DNA of 64,000 nt, taken from the NCBI GenBank assembly GCA_020073305.1, contig JAIQFK010000012.1:145081-209080 (forward strand), written 5' to 3'. The notes below the pieces were generated by a model. It saw nothing but the letters and a program-made list of their open reading frames with translations. It searched no databases and was not told the DNA's origin. The first letter of the stretch is position 1, and each line of letters starts with the position of its first letter. The translations under genes and the position numbers were made by a program. This document shows positions 18,214-27,368 of this stretch, in pieces. This DNA is from Terriglobia bacterium (GTDB lineage: Bacteria > Acidobacteriota > Terriglobia > Bryobacterales > Bryobacteraceae).

Positions 18214-19641
18214 ATGGCTTCTTCGATGGCCACCAACACTGCCCAATCCGCCGTCCATGCTGCTCCGCACCTGCGGCGCGTTCTCGGCACATGGGACCTG
18301 ACCTGGTTGTGCGTGGTGGCCATCACCAATATGAATCTGGTGCCCGTAGTGGCCGCCGGCGGATTCACAACCATCTGGCTCTGGCTGCTGGCGCTGGCAT
18401 TTTTCTTCTGGCCGCAGGGGATTGCGGTGATCGAGCTGTCCCATCGCTTCCCCGGCGAAGGCGGCATTTATCTGTGGGCCAAGGAAATGTTCGGAGACTT
18501 TCACGGCTTCATGTGCGGCTGGTGCTACTGGCTCACGAACATGTTTTTCGTGCCCACGCTTTTGTTCTACCTGACGGGAATTTTGGCTTTTGGGGGCGGC
18601 AAGCAGGCCGCCGCGCTCGCCGAGAACCGGCTGTTCTTTTTTCTGGTCAGCCTGGGCATGTTGTGGCTGACCGTGATTTTGAATATACGCGGCATGGGCG
18701 TAGGCAAGTGGGTCAACAATCTCGGCGGCATGGGAACTTTCGTAACGGCGGTCGTGCTCATCGGGCTTGGCGTCTTCACGGCCATTCGCCACGGAATCAA
18801 CATTCCGCCGCAGAGCTTCAGCCCGGGTGATTGGGATTGGCGCCTGGTGTCGTCGTTCGGGGTGATCTGTTTTGGTCTGGTGGGCCTGGAACTCGGTCCG
18901 GTGATGGGAGACGAGATCCGCGATCCTGACCGGACCGTGCCGAGGGCGGTGGTGTGGGGCGGTGTGCTCTCGGGGGCCATGTACGTGGGCGCCACGTTGT
19001 GCCTGCTGCTAGCCGTTCCGCAGAAAGACATGACCGTGATTCAGGGGGTTCTGCAAGCCGTGGACAAGATGACGGCGCATACGGGACTTGTCTGGGTGTT
19101 GCCGCCACTCGCGCTGGTGATGATGTTTGCGATCGCGGGTTCGACCTCAGCGTGGATCAGCGGCTCGGCCCGCATCCTGTTTGTGTCGGGCCTGGACCGC
19201 TATTTACCGCGCATTTTCGGCGAGATTCACCCGCGGTATGCAACGCCGCACGTGGCCCTGGCCGGCCTGGCCCTGCTGTCCTCCGCGATTGTTTCAATGA
19301 GCTTCATCGGCGCGTCGGTAAAGGAAGCATATACGACACTGCTGGATCTCTCGGTGCTGTTGCAGATGCTCTCCTTCCTCTACCTCTACGCCACGTTGCT
19401 GGCTGTGGCCATCCGGGGCGGCGCAGGCTACTTCAGCAAACGGCGGATCTGGTTCGCGGCGCTGAGCGGGCTCGTGACCACGACAATGGGCGGATTGGTG
19501 GCGTTCGTGCCTTCGCACCAAATCAATTCGATCTGGATTTTCGAGGTGAAGATGGTGCTCGGCTGTGGCCTGTTTGTGTGCCTGGCGGCATTTTTGTTCC
19601 GGTACTATTCGGGACGGAAAAGGGAGTTGGGGAGACCGTGA
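18214..19641 (+). CDS. APC-family amino acid/polyamine permease
   Basis: A 475-residue inner-membrane protein with about 12 hydrophobic segments. The first segments carry the APC pattern 'LTWLCVVAITNMNLVPVVAAGG' and 'ELSHRFPGEGGIYLWAKEMFG', the latter matching the conserved helix 2-3 region. It probably moves an amino acid or amine by proton symport or exchange. It lies 27 bases after the aminotransferase and shares the operon with a Pot-type ABC importer, so amines such as putrescine or GABA are plausible substrates by context. The C-terminus ends in a short basic tail 'RKRELGRP'. An open, coding-like stretch in another frame follows the stop (see findings), so the true tail may be longer. 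Confidence 0.85.
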   Translation: MASSMATNTAQSAVHAAPHLRRVLGTWDLTWLCVVAITNMNLVPVVAAGGFTTIWLWLLALAFFFWPQGIAVIELSHRFPGEGGIYLWAKEMFGDFHGFMCGWCYWLTNMFFVPTLLFYLTGILAFGGGKQAAALAENRLFFFLVSLGMLWLTVILNIRGMGVGKWVNNLGGMGTFVTAVVLIGLGVFTAIRHGINIPPQSFSPGDWDWRLVSSFGVICFGLVGLELGPVMGDEIRDPDRTVPRAVVWGGVLSGAMYVGATLCLLLAVPQKDMTVIQGVLQAVDKMTAHTGLVWVLPPLALVMMFAIAGSTSAWISGSARILFVSGLDRYLPRIFGEIHPRYATPHVALAGLALLSSAIVSMSFIGASVKEAYTTLLDLSVLLQMLSFLYLYATLLAVAIRGGAGYFSKRRIWFAALSGLVTTTMGGLVAFVPSHQINSIWIFEVKMVLGCGLFVCLAAFLFRYYSGRKRELGRP

Positions 19642-19735
19642 GCTGGAACTCGGACCGTGGGGGATTGAAGAGTATCTCGAAACCAAGCAGGTCCACATCA
19701 ACCTGAACGAGCAGCCTATCGGGTGGTACTGAATT

Positions 19736-21100
19736 ATGTCTGCAATCCGTTTACGAACCGCGATACCAGGTCCCCGTTCCCAGGAGTGGCTAAGCCGCCG
19801 CACGAATGCGGTGCCGAGGGGTGTTTCGCAGATCACACCGGTGTTTGTGGAGCGTGCTGAAGGCGCGGTGATCGAAGACGTTGACGGCAACCGCTTCATC
19901 GATTTCGCAGGCGGCATCGGCTGCTTGAATGTGGGGCATTCGGCTCCAGACGTGGTGGCAGCTCTGCGTAGGCAGATCGACCGTTTTCTGCACACCTGCT
20001 TCATGGTGACGCCGTATGAAAGTTACGTGAAGCTGGCGGAGCGCCTGAATGCGGCCGCACCGGGCGATTTTCCCAAGAAGACACTCCTCGTGAATAGCGG
20101 CGCCGAGGCCGTGGAGAACGCCGTGAAAATCGCGCGTGCCTATACGCGGCGGCCGGCCGTGATCTGTTTTGAAGACGCTTTTCACGGGCGGACGCTGTTA
20201 ACGATGTCGCTGACCAGTAAGACCCATCCTTATAAAGCGGGGTTCGAGCCTTTTGCCAGCGACGTGTACCGCATTCCTTACGCCTATTGTTACCGGTGCT
20301 CGTACGGGTTGAAGTATCCTTCGTGCGCGGTGCATTGCGCGCATCACCTGGAGGACACGTTCGCTCGCGTTGTGGCGGCGGAGTCGGTGGCGGCGGTGAT
20401 CGTCGAACCGGTGTTGGGCGAGGGCGGTTTCGTCACGCCGCCTCCGGAGTTCTTGAGTACTCTGCATGAAATCTGCCGGCGCCACGGCATTGTGTTTATC
20501 GCCGATGAGGTGCAGACCGGATTTGGACGGACCGGAAAACTCTTCGCATGCGACCACTTCGGTATCGAGCCTGATCTTCTGGTGACCGCCAAGAGCCTGG
20601 GCGGAGGACTGCCGCTGGCCGCTGTCACGGGGCGTGCCGAGATCATGGATCACACCGGGCCGGGGTCGCTGGGCGGGACTTTCGGCGGGAATCCCCTCGC
20701 CTGCGAGGCCGCTCTGGCGATGCTGGACGTGATGGAACGGGAAAAACTTCCGGAGCGCGCCGCACGACTTGGAGAGCGCTTCACAGCCCGCGCACGGCTC
20801 TGGCAGGGGCGCTGGCCGCAGGTGGGCGAGGTTCGCGGGCTGGGCGCTATGCAAGCCATCGAACTGGTGCGATGTCGTGGAACGCTGGAACCGGCCGGCG
20901 AGGAAACCAAAGAGATTACTCGCTTCTGCTGCGAGCGAGGGCTCATCTTGATCTCGGCGGGTTCTTACAGCAACGTAATCCGCGTCCTCATGCCGCTCGT
21001 GATCACCGACGAGGAGTTCGAGGAAGGGCTGAACATACTCGAATCGGCGCTCGAAGCCGTCCTCACCGGCAGCCGGGAGCGCGAAAACGTGGTGGCTTGA
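19736..21100 (+). CDS. gabT: GabT-like 4-aminobutyrate aminotransferase (class III)
   Basis: A 454-residue class III aminotransferase. Motifs are 'IEDVDGNRFIDFAGGIGCLNVGH', 'LLVNSGAEAVENAVKIARAYT', 'FEDAFHGRTLLTMSLT', 'FIADEVQTGFGRTG' and PLP-lysine 'LLVTAKSLGGGLPLAAV'. A Cys-rich insertion 'YCYRCSYGLKYPSC' near residue 185 is shared with many GabT-type enzymes. The expected reaction is transfer of the amino group of GABA (or another omega-amine) to 2-oxoglutarate. This fits the operon, because spermidine oxidation gives 4-aminobutanal and then GABA. Substrate range cannot be read from sequence; diaminobutyrate- or putrescine-type activity is possible. Confidence 0.82.
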   Translation: MSAIRLRTAIPGPRSQEWLSRRTNAVPRGVSQITPVFVERAEGAVIEDVDGNRFIDFAGGIGCLNVGHSAPDVVAALRRQIDRFLHTCFMVTPYESYVKLAERLNAAAPGDFPKKTLLVNSGAEAVENAVKIARAYTRRPAVICFEDAFHGRTLLTMSLTSKTHPYKAGFEPFASDVYRIPYAYCYRCSYGLKYPSCAVHCAHHLEDTFARVVAAESVAAVIVEPVLGEGGFVTPPPEFLSTLHEICRRHGIVFIADEVQTGFGRTGKLFACDHFGIEPDLLVTAKSLGGGLPLAAVTGRAEIMDHTGPGSLGGTFGGNPLACEAALAMLDVMEREKLPERAARLGERFTARARLWQGRWPQVGEVRGLGAMQAIELVRCRGTLEPAGEETKEITRFCCERGLILISAGSYSNVIRVLMPLVITDEEFEEGLNILESALEAVLTGSRERENVVA

Positions 21101-21110
21101 AGTGAACGGC

Positions 21111-22163
21111 ATGAAGCGCGTTTGGCTTGTCTGCCTGTTGCTAGCGGCCCTGATTTCCTGCCGCAAAGCGGCTCCTACGCTCGGCCTGCTGGTTTGGGAA
21201 GGTTATGCCGACGTGTCTTTTGTCCACGCGTTTGAAGAGAAATGTCGGTGCAAGGTCAGCGCCTCCTACATGGGATCGAGCGACGAGCTGGTGGCGAAGC
21301 TGCGCGGCGGGAGCGCGAGCAATTACGACATCATCTCTCCTTCGAGCGACGTGGCCACCATGATCGCTACCACCGGCTTGGCCGCGCCGCTGGATCTTTC
21401 CAAGATTCCTGCCTATGGCCAGTTGATGGCACGGCTGACGTCGCTGCCGCTCGTCAAGGCGGGAGGCAACGTCTACGGCGTTCCGTTCCAATGGGGACCC
21501 AATCCCCTGCTCTATGACACCACGGCTTTCCCGAAGCCGCCCGAGAGATGGGGAGAGCTATGGGATGCCAAGCTGCACGGCAAGATTTCAGTGTGGGACG
21601 ACCTCTCCACCGTCTACATGGCAGCGCAGGTCTTGGGATATGATCAGCCCGATCCCCACGCGCTTTACAATCTGACCGACGACCAACTAGAAAAAGTAAA
21701 GGCCAAGCTCATTGCTCTGAAACCGAATATTCGAAAACTCTGGTCGACGGGCGGCGAACTGACAAACCTGTTCGAGAATCATGAGGTGCAGGCGGCCATG
21801 GGATGGCCGCTCATGACCAATCAGCTTCGCAAGCACAATTTCCCGATTGGGGAAACCATCCCCAAGGAAAACACCACCGGCTGGATCGACCACCTCATGA
21901 TCACGGCGGCCAGCGAGCACAAGGAACTGGCGCACCAGTTTCTCGCGTACCTGGTGGAGGCGAAGACCCAGAAGCTGATCGTCGACGTAACAGGTTATCT
22001 GCCCGCCAACCCGCAGGCTGCTCAGTTCATGACTACGGAAGAGAAGAAGAACCTGCACGTGGATGACCTGGATAACTATCAGAAGCGGATTTATTTCTGG
22101 GAGAACGTGCCGCGCCGTGACAAATACAACCAGGTCTGGAATGAGGTCAAGGCTGCGCAGTGA
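21111..22163 (+). CDS. potD: Polyamine ABC transporter substrate-binding lipoprotein (PotD-like)
   Basis: I take ATG 21111 rather than GTG 21102. The product then begins 'MKRVWLVCLLLAALISC', a lipoprotein signal with lipobox cysteine C17. The body matches PotD/PotF binding proteins: 'VWEGYADVSFVHAFEEKCRCKV', 'YDIISPSSDVATMI', 'VPFQWGPNPLLYDT', 'VWDDLSTVYMAAQVLGYD' and 'IPKENTTGWIDHLMI'. It would catch spermidine or putrescine outside the inner membrane and pass it to PotB/PotC. It begins 10 bases after gabT, and its stop overlaps the potA start. Confidence 0.85.
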   Translation: MKRVWLVCLLLAALISCRKAAPTLGLLVWEGYADVSFVHAFEEKCRCKVSASYMGSSDELVAKLRGGSASNYDIISPSSDVATMIATTGLAAPLDLSKIPAYGQLMARLTSLPLVKAGGNVYGVPFQWGPNPLLYDTTAFPKPPERWGELWDAKLHGKISVWDDLSTVYMAAQVLGYDQPDPHALYNLTDDQLEKVKAKLIALKPNIRKLWSTGGELTNLFENHEVQAAMGWPLMTNQLRKHNFPIGETIPKENTTGWIDHLMITAASEHKELAHQFLAYLVEAKTQKLIVDVTGYLPANPQAAQFMTTEEKKNLHVDDLDNYQKRIYFWENVPRRDKYNQVWNEVKAAQ

Positions 22164-23254
22164 TTTCCCCGGCCCAAACCGCTACTGATTCCGGAACCGC
22201 GGAGAAGACCGGGGGGGTGGAGCCCCTGCTGAGCATTCGCTCGATCGCCAAACGGTTCGGCTCGACAGCGGTTTTGCATGACGTTTCGCTCCAGGTGGCG
22301 CAAGGTGAGTTGCTGACGGTTCTGGGTGAAAGCGGCTCGGGTAAAACCACTCTGCTGCGCTTGATCGCCGGGTTCGAGCAGGCGGACGGCGGCGAGATCT
22401 TTATGGAGGGCGAGCGGCTGGACCCGTTGCCGCCGTACCGCCGCCGCGTGAATACGGTTTTCCAGCACTATGCCCTGTTTCCGCATCTATCGGTCTTCGA
22501 AAACGTAGCCTATGGGCTGCGCGTCCGCAAAGTCGCCCGGACGGAGATTCCCCAGCGCGTGGAAAAGGCGCTGGCTCTGGTGAAGATGAGCGAATACACG
22601 CGCAGGGCGCCGTCGCAGTTGAGCGGCGGGCAACAGCAACGGATTGCCCTGGCGCGCGCGCTGGTAAACCAGCCGAAACTGCTGCTGCTGGATGAGCCGC
22701 TGTCGGCGCTGGATGCCAACCTGCGCCGGCAAATGCAACTGGAGCTGAAATCCCTGCAGCGCGAAGTCGGCATTTCGTTCGTCTTCGTGACGCACGACCA
22801 GGAAGAGGCCATGGCCCTTTCCGATCGCATCGCGCTGCTTCGCTCCGGAGAACTGGAACAGGTAGCCACGCCGCGCGAAATTTATAGCCGTCCGGCCACG
22901 GCTTACACGGCACGGTTCATTGGCCAGACAAACTTGATGCGCGGCCGCATCACGAACGGCGTGGCCGACTGTGGAACTCTCAAGTGGCGATGTAGCGGTC
23001 CCGACGGGCCGGCGACATTTTCATTGCGCCCCGAGAGTATCCGCCTGTGCGACGCTGGGTCATCGGGCAAGGCCGACTTCGTGCGTTTTCGGGCGGTGAT
23101 TCGAAGCCAGACCTTCGGTGGCGCGACGGACCTGCTGGAAACAGCATGTCCGGACGGTGGCGTGGTTCTGGTAAGAATCGCGAGCCGCGGCAACATCCAG
23201 AGGGATTGCGAATTCGAGTTTTGCGCGGATGACGCGATCCTCGTGAGGGGCTGA
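22160..23254 (+). CDS. potA: Polyamine ABC transporter ATP-binding protein (PotA-like)
   Basis: A 364-residue ATPase. Walker A is 'GESGSGKTT', the Q-loop 'VFQHYALFPHLSVFENVAYGL', the signature 'LSGGQQQRIALARAL', Walker B 'LLLLDEPLSALD', and the switch histidine 'VTHDQEEAM'. The C-terminal 120 residues form the TOBE-like domain typical of PotA/MalK-type ATPases. The GTG start overlaps the potD stop by four bases (GTGA), indicating coupled translation. It energises import through PotB and PotC. Confidence 0.93.
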   Translation: MISPAQTATDSGTAEKTGGVEPLLSIRSIAKRFGSTAVLHDVSLQVAQGELLTVLGESGSGKTTLLRLIAGFEQADGGEIFMEGERLDPLPPYRRRVNTVFQHYALFPHLSVFENVAYGLRVRKVARTEIPQRVEKALALVKMSEYTRRAPSQLSGGQQQRIALARALVNQPKLLLLDEPLSALDANLRRQMQLELKSLQREVGISFVFVTHDQEEAMALSDRIALLRSGELEQVATPREIYSRPATAYTARFIGQTNLMRGRITNGVADCGTLKWRCSGPDGPATFSLRPESIRLCDAGSSGKADFVRFRAVIRSQTFGGATDLLETACPDGGVVLVRIASRGNIQRDCEFEFCADDAILVRG

Positions 23255-23259
23255 CAACC

Positions 23260-24102
23260 ATGTATTCGCGCGCCTATAAGACCGCTGTTGCCGCGCCACC
23301 CCTCGCCTGGGTCGCCGTGTTTTTGCTTGCGCCGTACGCGTTTCTATTCTGTTACAGCTTCTGGACCGTTTCGCAGCAAGTCATTGTCCATCATTGGAAT
23401 CTTGCGAACTACCGCCAGTTGCTCGACAATGCCATGTATCCGACGGTTCTGTTGCGCTCGATGCGCATCGCCGGCTCGGTCACCCTCTTGTCCCTGCTGT
23501 TGAGTTTCCCACTAGCCTACTATCTGTCGTTTCGCTCGCGGAGGAAGGAATTGCTCTATCAGCTCGTCATCATTCCTCTCTGGGTGAGCTATCTGGTGAG
23601 GGCCTATGCGTGGAAAACGATTCTTGGCAGCGATGGCGTGCTGAACACCCTGTTGCAGTACGTCGGCGTGATCGAACATCCGGCGGAGTTTCTGCTCTAC
23701 AGCCCTTTTGCGGTGGTGTTGACGCTTACACATATTTATACGCCATTCACTTTCTTGCCCATCTACGCGTCCATGGAGCACATCCCGAGAAATCTGGTGG
23801 AGGCCGCGCAGGATCTGGGTGCAGCTCCGATGCGCACGTTCTGGACCGTGATTTTTCCGCTCTCACTACCCGGCGCTCTGGCCGGAGCTACTTTCGCGTT
23901 TGTGCTGAGCCTGGGAGATTTTCTGGCGCCGCTGCTAATTGGCGGACCGAGCGGGATCATGATCTCCAATGTCGTGGTCAGTCTTTTTGGCGCGGCGTAC
24001 AACTGGCCTCTGGGAGCAGCGATCTCGGCATCGTTGTTGTTGCTGGTGCTGGCGCTGCTGTTCCTGGTGGAGAGGATCGAGAAGAAGTTGAGTTTTTCTT
24101 AG
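23260..24102 (+). CDS. potB: Polyamine ABC transporter permease (PotB-like)
   Basis: A 280-residue permease with six hydrophobic segments. The ATPase-contact EAA loop reads 'EAAQDLGAAPMRTFWTVIFPLSLPG', the usual binding-protein-dependent transport pattern. The N-terminal 'FLLAPYAFLFCYSFW' and the Pot-family phrase 'IIPLWVSYLVRAYAWKTILG' support polyamine-type PotB. It forms the membrane channel with PotC. Five bases separate it from potA and five from potC. Confidence 0.9.
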   Translation: MYSRAYKTAVAAPPLAWVAVFLLAPYAFLFCYSFWTVSQQVIVHHWNLANYRQLLDNAMYPTVLLRSMRIAGSVTLLSLLLSFPLAYYLSFRSRRKELLYQLVIIPLWVSYLVRAYAWKTILGSDGVLNTLLQYVGVIEHPAEFLLYSPFAVVLTLTHIYTPFTFLPIYASMEHIPRNLVEAAQDLGAAPMRTFWTVIFPLSLPGALAGATFAFVLSLGDFLAPLLIGGPSGIMISNVVVSLFGAAYNWPLGAAISASLLLLVLALLFLVERIEKKLSFS

Positions 24103-24107
24103 AACTC

Positions 24108-24932
24108 ATGAATACCACCTCATCCGCGCATCGCCGTTCCCGCTGGCTGCTGATCCAGACCATGGCGGTCTTCGCCTTCCTCTATCTCCCGATACTGGTT
24201 CTGATCGTGTACTCGTTCAATGGGGAGAGTGTGGGAGGCTTTCCGCCCCGCGGTTGGACCCTGCGCTGGTACAGAATTCTGATGGACGATGATGCATTGT
24301 GGAGCGCGGTCGGCAACAGCTTGCTCGTGGCCCTGGCTGCTATGTTGCTGGCGCTCGCCTTTGGTCTGCCGGCAGCGCTGGCGCTCGACCGTGCCTCTTT
24401 CCCCGGCAAGGCAGTGTTCCGCCGACTGGTGTTGCTGCCCCTCATTCTGCCGGGCATCATTACAGGGCTCTCGCTGCTGATGCTGTTCGTGACGGCAGGA
24501 ATGAAGCTCAGCCTGCTGACCATCGCGCTAGGACACGGCACTGCCCTCATTTCCGTCGCAACGACGGAGATCTTCGCCGGCCTCCAGAAAATGGACCGTG
24601 CACAAGAGGAGGCTTCCCTTGACTTGGGCGCCACCAACTGGCAGACTTTCTGGCGCATCACTATTCCCAACCTGCGGCTCGCGATCATCGGAGCCGGATT
24701 GCTGATCTTCACGTTGTCCATGGACGAGATCGCCGTGAGTTTCTTCCTGATTGGCCGGGATAACACGCTGCCGCTCGAAATCTGGTCGCGCCTGAGGCGC
24801 GGGATTACGCCGGAGATCAACGCGGTATCGACCATCATTTTTCTCTTCTCGCTGGTCATGATCCTGGTTTGGTACCGGGTGCGGACGCGCCGCGGTGAGG
24901 AGCTGGCGGAACTGGTGCCGCTGAAACCATGA
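24108..24932 (+). CDS. potC: Polyamine ABC transporter permease (PotC-like)
   Basis: A 274-residue permease. The frame is open far upstream (to 23394), but that part overlaps potB and is not coding. ATG 24108, five bases after the potB stop, begins 'MNTTSSAHRRSRW' before the first membrane segment 'AFLYLPILVLIVYSFN', the normal PotC N-terminus. The EAA loop is 'EASLDLGATNWQTFWRITIPNLR', and 'FTLSMDEIAVSFFLIG' is a PotC-family signature. Six membrane segments are visible. It pairs with PotB. Confidence 0.9.
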   Translation: MNTTSSAHRRSRWLLIQTMAVFAFLYLPILVLIVYSFNGESVGGFPPRGWTLRWYRILMDDDALWSAVGNSLLVALAAMLLALAFGLPAALALDRASFPGKAVFRRLVLLPLILPGIITGLSLLMLFVTAGMKLSLLTIALGHGTALISVATTEIFAGLQKMDRAQEEASLDLGATNWQTFWRITIPNLRLAIIGAGLLIFTLSMDEIAVSFFLIGRDNTLPLEIWSRLRRGITPEINAVSTIIFLFSLVMILVWYRVRTRRGEELAELVPLKP

Positions 24933-24948
24933 TTGATCAAGGAACTTT

Positions 24949-26892
24949 ATGAACGACGACTTAGGTATGCGCCGGCGCATCCGGCGCCGGGACTTCCTGA
25001 ACGGAATCGCGTTGGCTGCCGGCGGCGCAGTAGGTTCTCAGTTGGCTGCCGGATTTGAAACCGAGCACATCGCGAAAACTTCGCCGGATTACTATCCGCC
25101 TGTGCTGACCGGCATGCGGGGCAGCCATGAAGGCTCTTTCGAAGTGGCGCACCAGGTGCGAGACGGCGCGTTCTGGAAGCAGGCCGGCACACCGGTGGAC
25201 ACCGGAGAAACGTATGATCTCGTGGTGGTCGGCGGCGGCATCAGCGGTCTCGCCGCAGCGCACTTCTTCCGAAAGGCCGCCGGCGCCCGGGCGCGAATCC
25301 TGATTCTCGATAACCACGACGATTTCGGCGGCCATGCCAAGCGCAACGAATTTCACCAGACCGGCCGGATGCGCCTCGGCTATGGCGGCACATTCTCCAT
25401 TGAAAGCCCCGCGCCGTACAGCGCCGTAGCCAAAGGGGTCATCCGCGAACTGGGCATCGACGTGGAACGCCTGCAGCCGGCGATCGATCGTAAGCTGTAT
25501 CCGTCGCTCGATCTGCACCCGGCCGTGTTCTTCGACAGAGAAACCTTCGGGGCAGACCGGCTCGTACCCGACCCCACTCGTAACGCGGGTACCGAGGATG
25601 ATCAATCGTCACCAGCATCGGACTCCTGGCAAAACTTCATGGAGTCCGCTCCGCTCGCGGAGAGTGTCAAGCGTGGCATTCGCGCCATCTACGAGACCAA
25701 GACGGACTACTTTCCCGGACTCTCCTCCGCGGACAAGAAAGCCAAGCTCGCGCGCATCAGTTACGCGCAGTTTCTAACGGAAGTCGCGCGCGTCGATCCC
25801 CAGGTCGTAACTTACTTTCAGGTGCGCCCCCATCCGTTGTTCGGACTGGGGATCGATGCCGTTTCCGCCCAGGACGCATGGGGTCTCGGCTTGCCCGGCT
25901 TCAGTGGGATGAAGCTGGATCCGGGTCCGGGACCTGGAATGAACCGTGATTGCATCCCCGATAAGGAAGCGGAAAAGTACTTTTTCCATTTCCCGGACGG
26001 GAACGCTTCGATTGCGCGGCTGCTGGTGCGCAAGCTGATCCCGCACGCGATTCCCGGCCACTCTTTGAAAGATCTTCTCGCCGCGAGGGCCAACTATGCA
26101 CGTCTGGATGCTGCGCATGCCGGCGTGCGCATCCGCCTGAATAGCACCGTGATCCGCGTGGCGCATGAAGGCGACCCACAAAGCGCGAAACAAGTGGAGA
26201 TCGTTTACGTGAAACAAGGCAAGCTGTTTCGTGTCCGCGGTGCACAATGCGTGCTCGCCTGCTGGAACATGGTGATCCCCTACATCTGCGCGGAACTGCC
26301 GGACAAGCAGCGAGAGGCGCTCGCCCGGGAGGCCAAAGTTCCCATCGTCTACACCAACGTGCTGCTGCGGAACTGGACGTCGTGGAAGAAGTTGGGCGTC
26401 AGTTCCATGTATGCTCCCGGCAGTTATCACACGCACGTGAATCTCGATCTTGCGGTGAGCCTGGGTTCCTACCATGCTGCACGCAGGCCGGATGAGCCGA
26501 TCGTGGTCCACATGATGCGGACTCCGTGTAAGCCCGGCATGCCTTCCTACGATCAGCATCGCGCGGGCCGCGCCGAGCTTTTCCAAACTTCCTTCGAAAC
26601 GTTCGAACGGAATATTCGCGATCAACTGGCGCGCTCGCTAGGCGCCGGGGGTTTCGATCCTGTGCGGGACATCGCAGCCATCACCGTGAACCGCTGGCCG
26701 CACGGCTACGCCTATGAGTACAATTCGCTGTTCGACAGGTTTTGGCTGGAAGGAGGGGAGATCCCGTGCGTCGTCGCGCGGCAGCCGTTCGGCCGTCTGG
26801 CCATCGCCAACGCCGACGCGGGTGCTTACGCCTATACCGACGGCGCCATCGACCAGGCTTGGCGAGCGATTCAGGAACTGACCGGGAAATAG
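24949..26892 (+). CDS. spdH: Tat-exported FAD-dependent spermidine dehydrogenase-like oxidoreductase
   Basis: A 647-residue flavoenzyme. Residues 8-30 carry a twin-arginine signal ('IRRRDFLNGIALAAGG'), so it is folded with its cofactor and exported. The FAD-binding Rossmann motif 'VVVGGGISGLAAAHFF' spans about residues 92-107, with 'ILDNHDDFGGHAKRNEF' after it. The whole N-terminal half resembles proteins annotated as spermidine dehydrogenase, which split spermidine to 1,3-diaminopropane and 4-aminobutanal. The C-terminal 'GRLAIANADAGAYAYTDGAIDQAWRAIQEL' closes the FAD domain. Its place directly after potC supports this role. The electron acceptor is not encoded nearby. An alternative is an amine oxidase of other specificity. 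Confidence 0.75.
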   Translation: MNDDLGMRRRIRRRDFLNGIALAAGGAVGSQLAAGFETEHIAKTSPDYYPPVLTGMRGSHEGSFEVAHQVRDGAFWKQAGTPVDTGETYDLVVVGGGISGLAAAHFFRKAAGARARILILDNHDDFGGHAKRNEFHQTGRMRLGYGGTFSIESPAPYSAVAKGVIRELGIDVERLQPAIDRKLYPSLDLHPAVFFDRETFGADRLVPDPTRNAGTEDDQSSPASDSWQNFMESAPLAESVKRGIRAIYETKTDYFPGLSSADKKAKLARISYAQFLTEVARVDPQVVTYFQVRPHPLFGLGIDAVSAQDAWGLGLPGFSGMKLDPGPGPGMNRDCIPDKEAEKYFFHFPDGNASIARLLVRKLIPHAIPGHSLKDLLAARANYARLDAAHAGVRIRLNSTVIRVAHEGDPQSAKQVEIVYVKQGKLFRVRGAQCVLACWNMVIPYICAELPDKQREALAREAKVPIVYTNVLLRNWTSWKKLGVSSMYAPGSYHTHVNLDLAVSLGSYHAARRPDEPIVVHMMRTPCKPGMPSYDQHRAGRAELFQTSFETFERNIRDQLARSLGAGGFDPVRDIAAITVNRWPHGYAYEYNSLFDRFWLEGGEIPCVVARQPFGRLAIANADAGAYAYTDGAIDQAWRAIQELTGK

Positions 26893-26986
26893 TAACTTCC
26901 AAGGACCCGGCCGTCAGTGTCGCGATAGCGGCATTCCCTTTACCCCATGCCGCATCAGGTAGACTTATAGACGCGAGGACATCTCA

Positions 26987-27349
26987 ATGGCATCGAAAGC
27001 GAATATCCGGCAGGTCGGAGATGTGGTGATCGTGGATCTGAGCGGCCGCATCACGCTAGGTGACGGCTCAGGAGTCGTGCGCGACACGGTCAAAGACATG
27101 CTCAAAGAAGGCCAGAAGAATATCCTGTTGAACCTCGGCGAGGTGAGCTACATCGACAGCGCCGGCTTGGGCGAAATGGTGGGCGCTTATGCCACCGTGA
27201 CTAACCAGGGCGGGCATATCAAGCTGCTGAACGTGCAAAAGAAAGTGGACGACCTATTGCAGGTCACGAAGCTCTACACCGTCTTCGAGTCGTTCACTAG
27301 CGAAACGGCTGCCGTACGCAGCTTTGGCGGAAAATCTACAACGGCCTAG
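26987..27349 (+). CDS. STAS-domain anti-anti-sigma factor
   Basis: A 120-residue single STAS domain. 'VVIVDLSGRITLGDGSGVVRDTV' and 'NILLNLGEVSYIDSAGLGEMV' are characteristic, and S58 in 'YIDSAGLG' is the serine that would be phosphorylated by an anti-sigma kinase. In partner-switching systems the unphosphorylated form binds the kinase and frees the sigma factor. No kinase or phosphatase partner is adjacent. GAGGAC precedes the ATG. It follows the spermidine dehydrogenase gene by 94 bases and is probably separate from that operon. Confidence 0.92.
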   Translation: MASKANIRQVGDVVIVDLSGRITLGDGSGVVRDTVKDMLKEGQKNILLNLGEVSYIDSAGLGEMVGAYATVTNQGGHIKLLNVQKKVDDLLQVTKLYTVFESFTSETAAVRSFGGKSTTA

Positions 27350-27368
27350 CGCCAGCGCCGAATCGGCC

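Noticed and set aside
17413..18792. 459-codon open frame opposite the aminotransferase and permease
   Set aside because: Low-complexity His/Arg/Gln-rich product; the plus-strand genes have clear motifs.
23394..24107. Upstream extension of the potC frame
   Set aside because: It overlaps potB completely in another frame and has no transport motif; potC begins at 24108.
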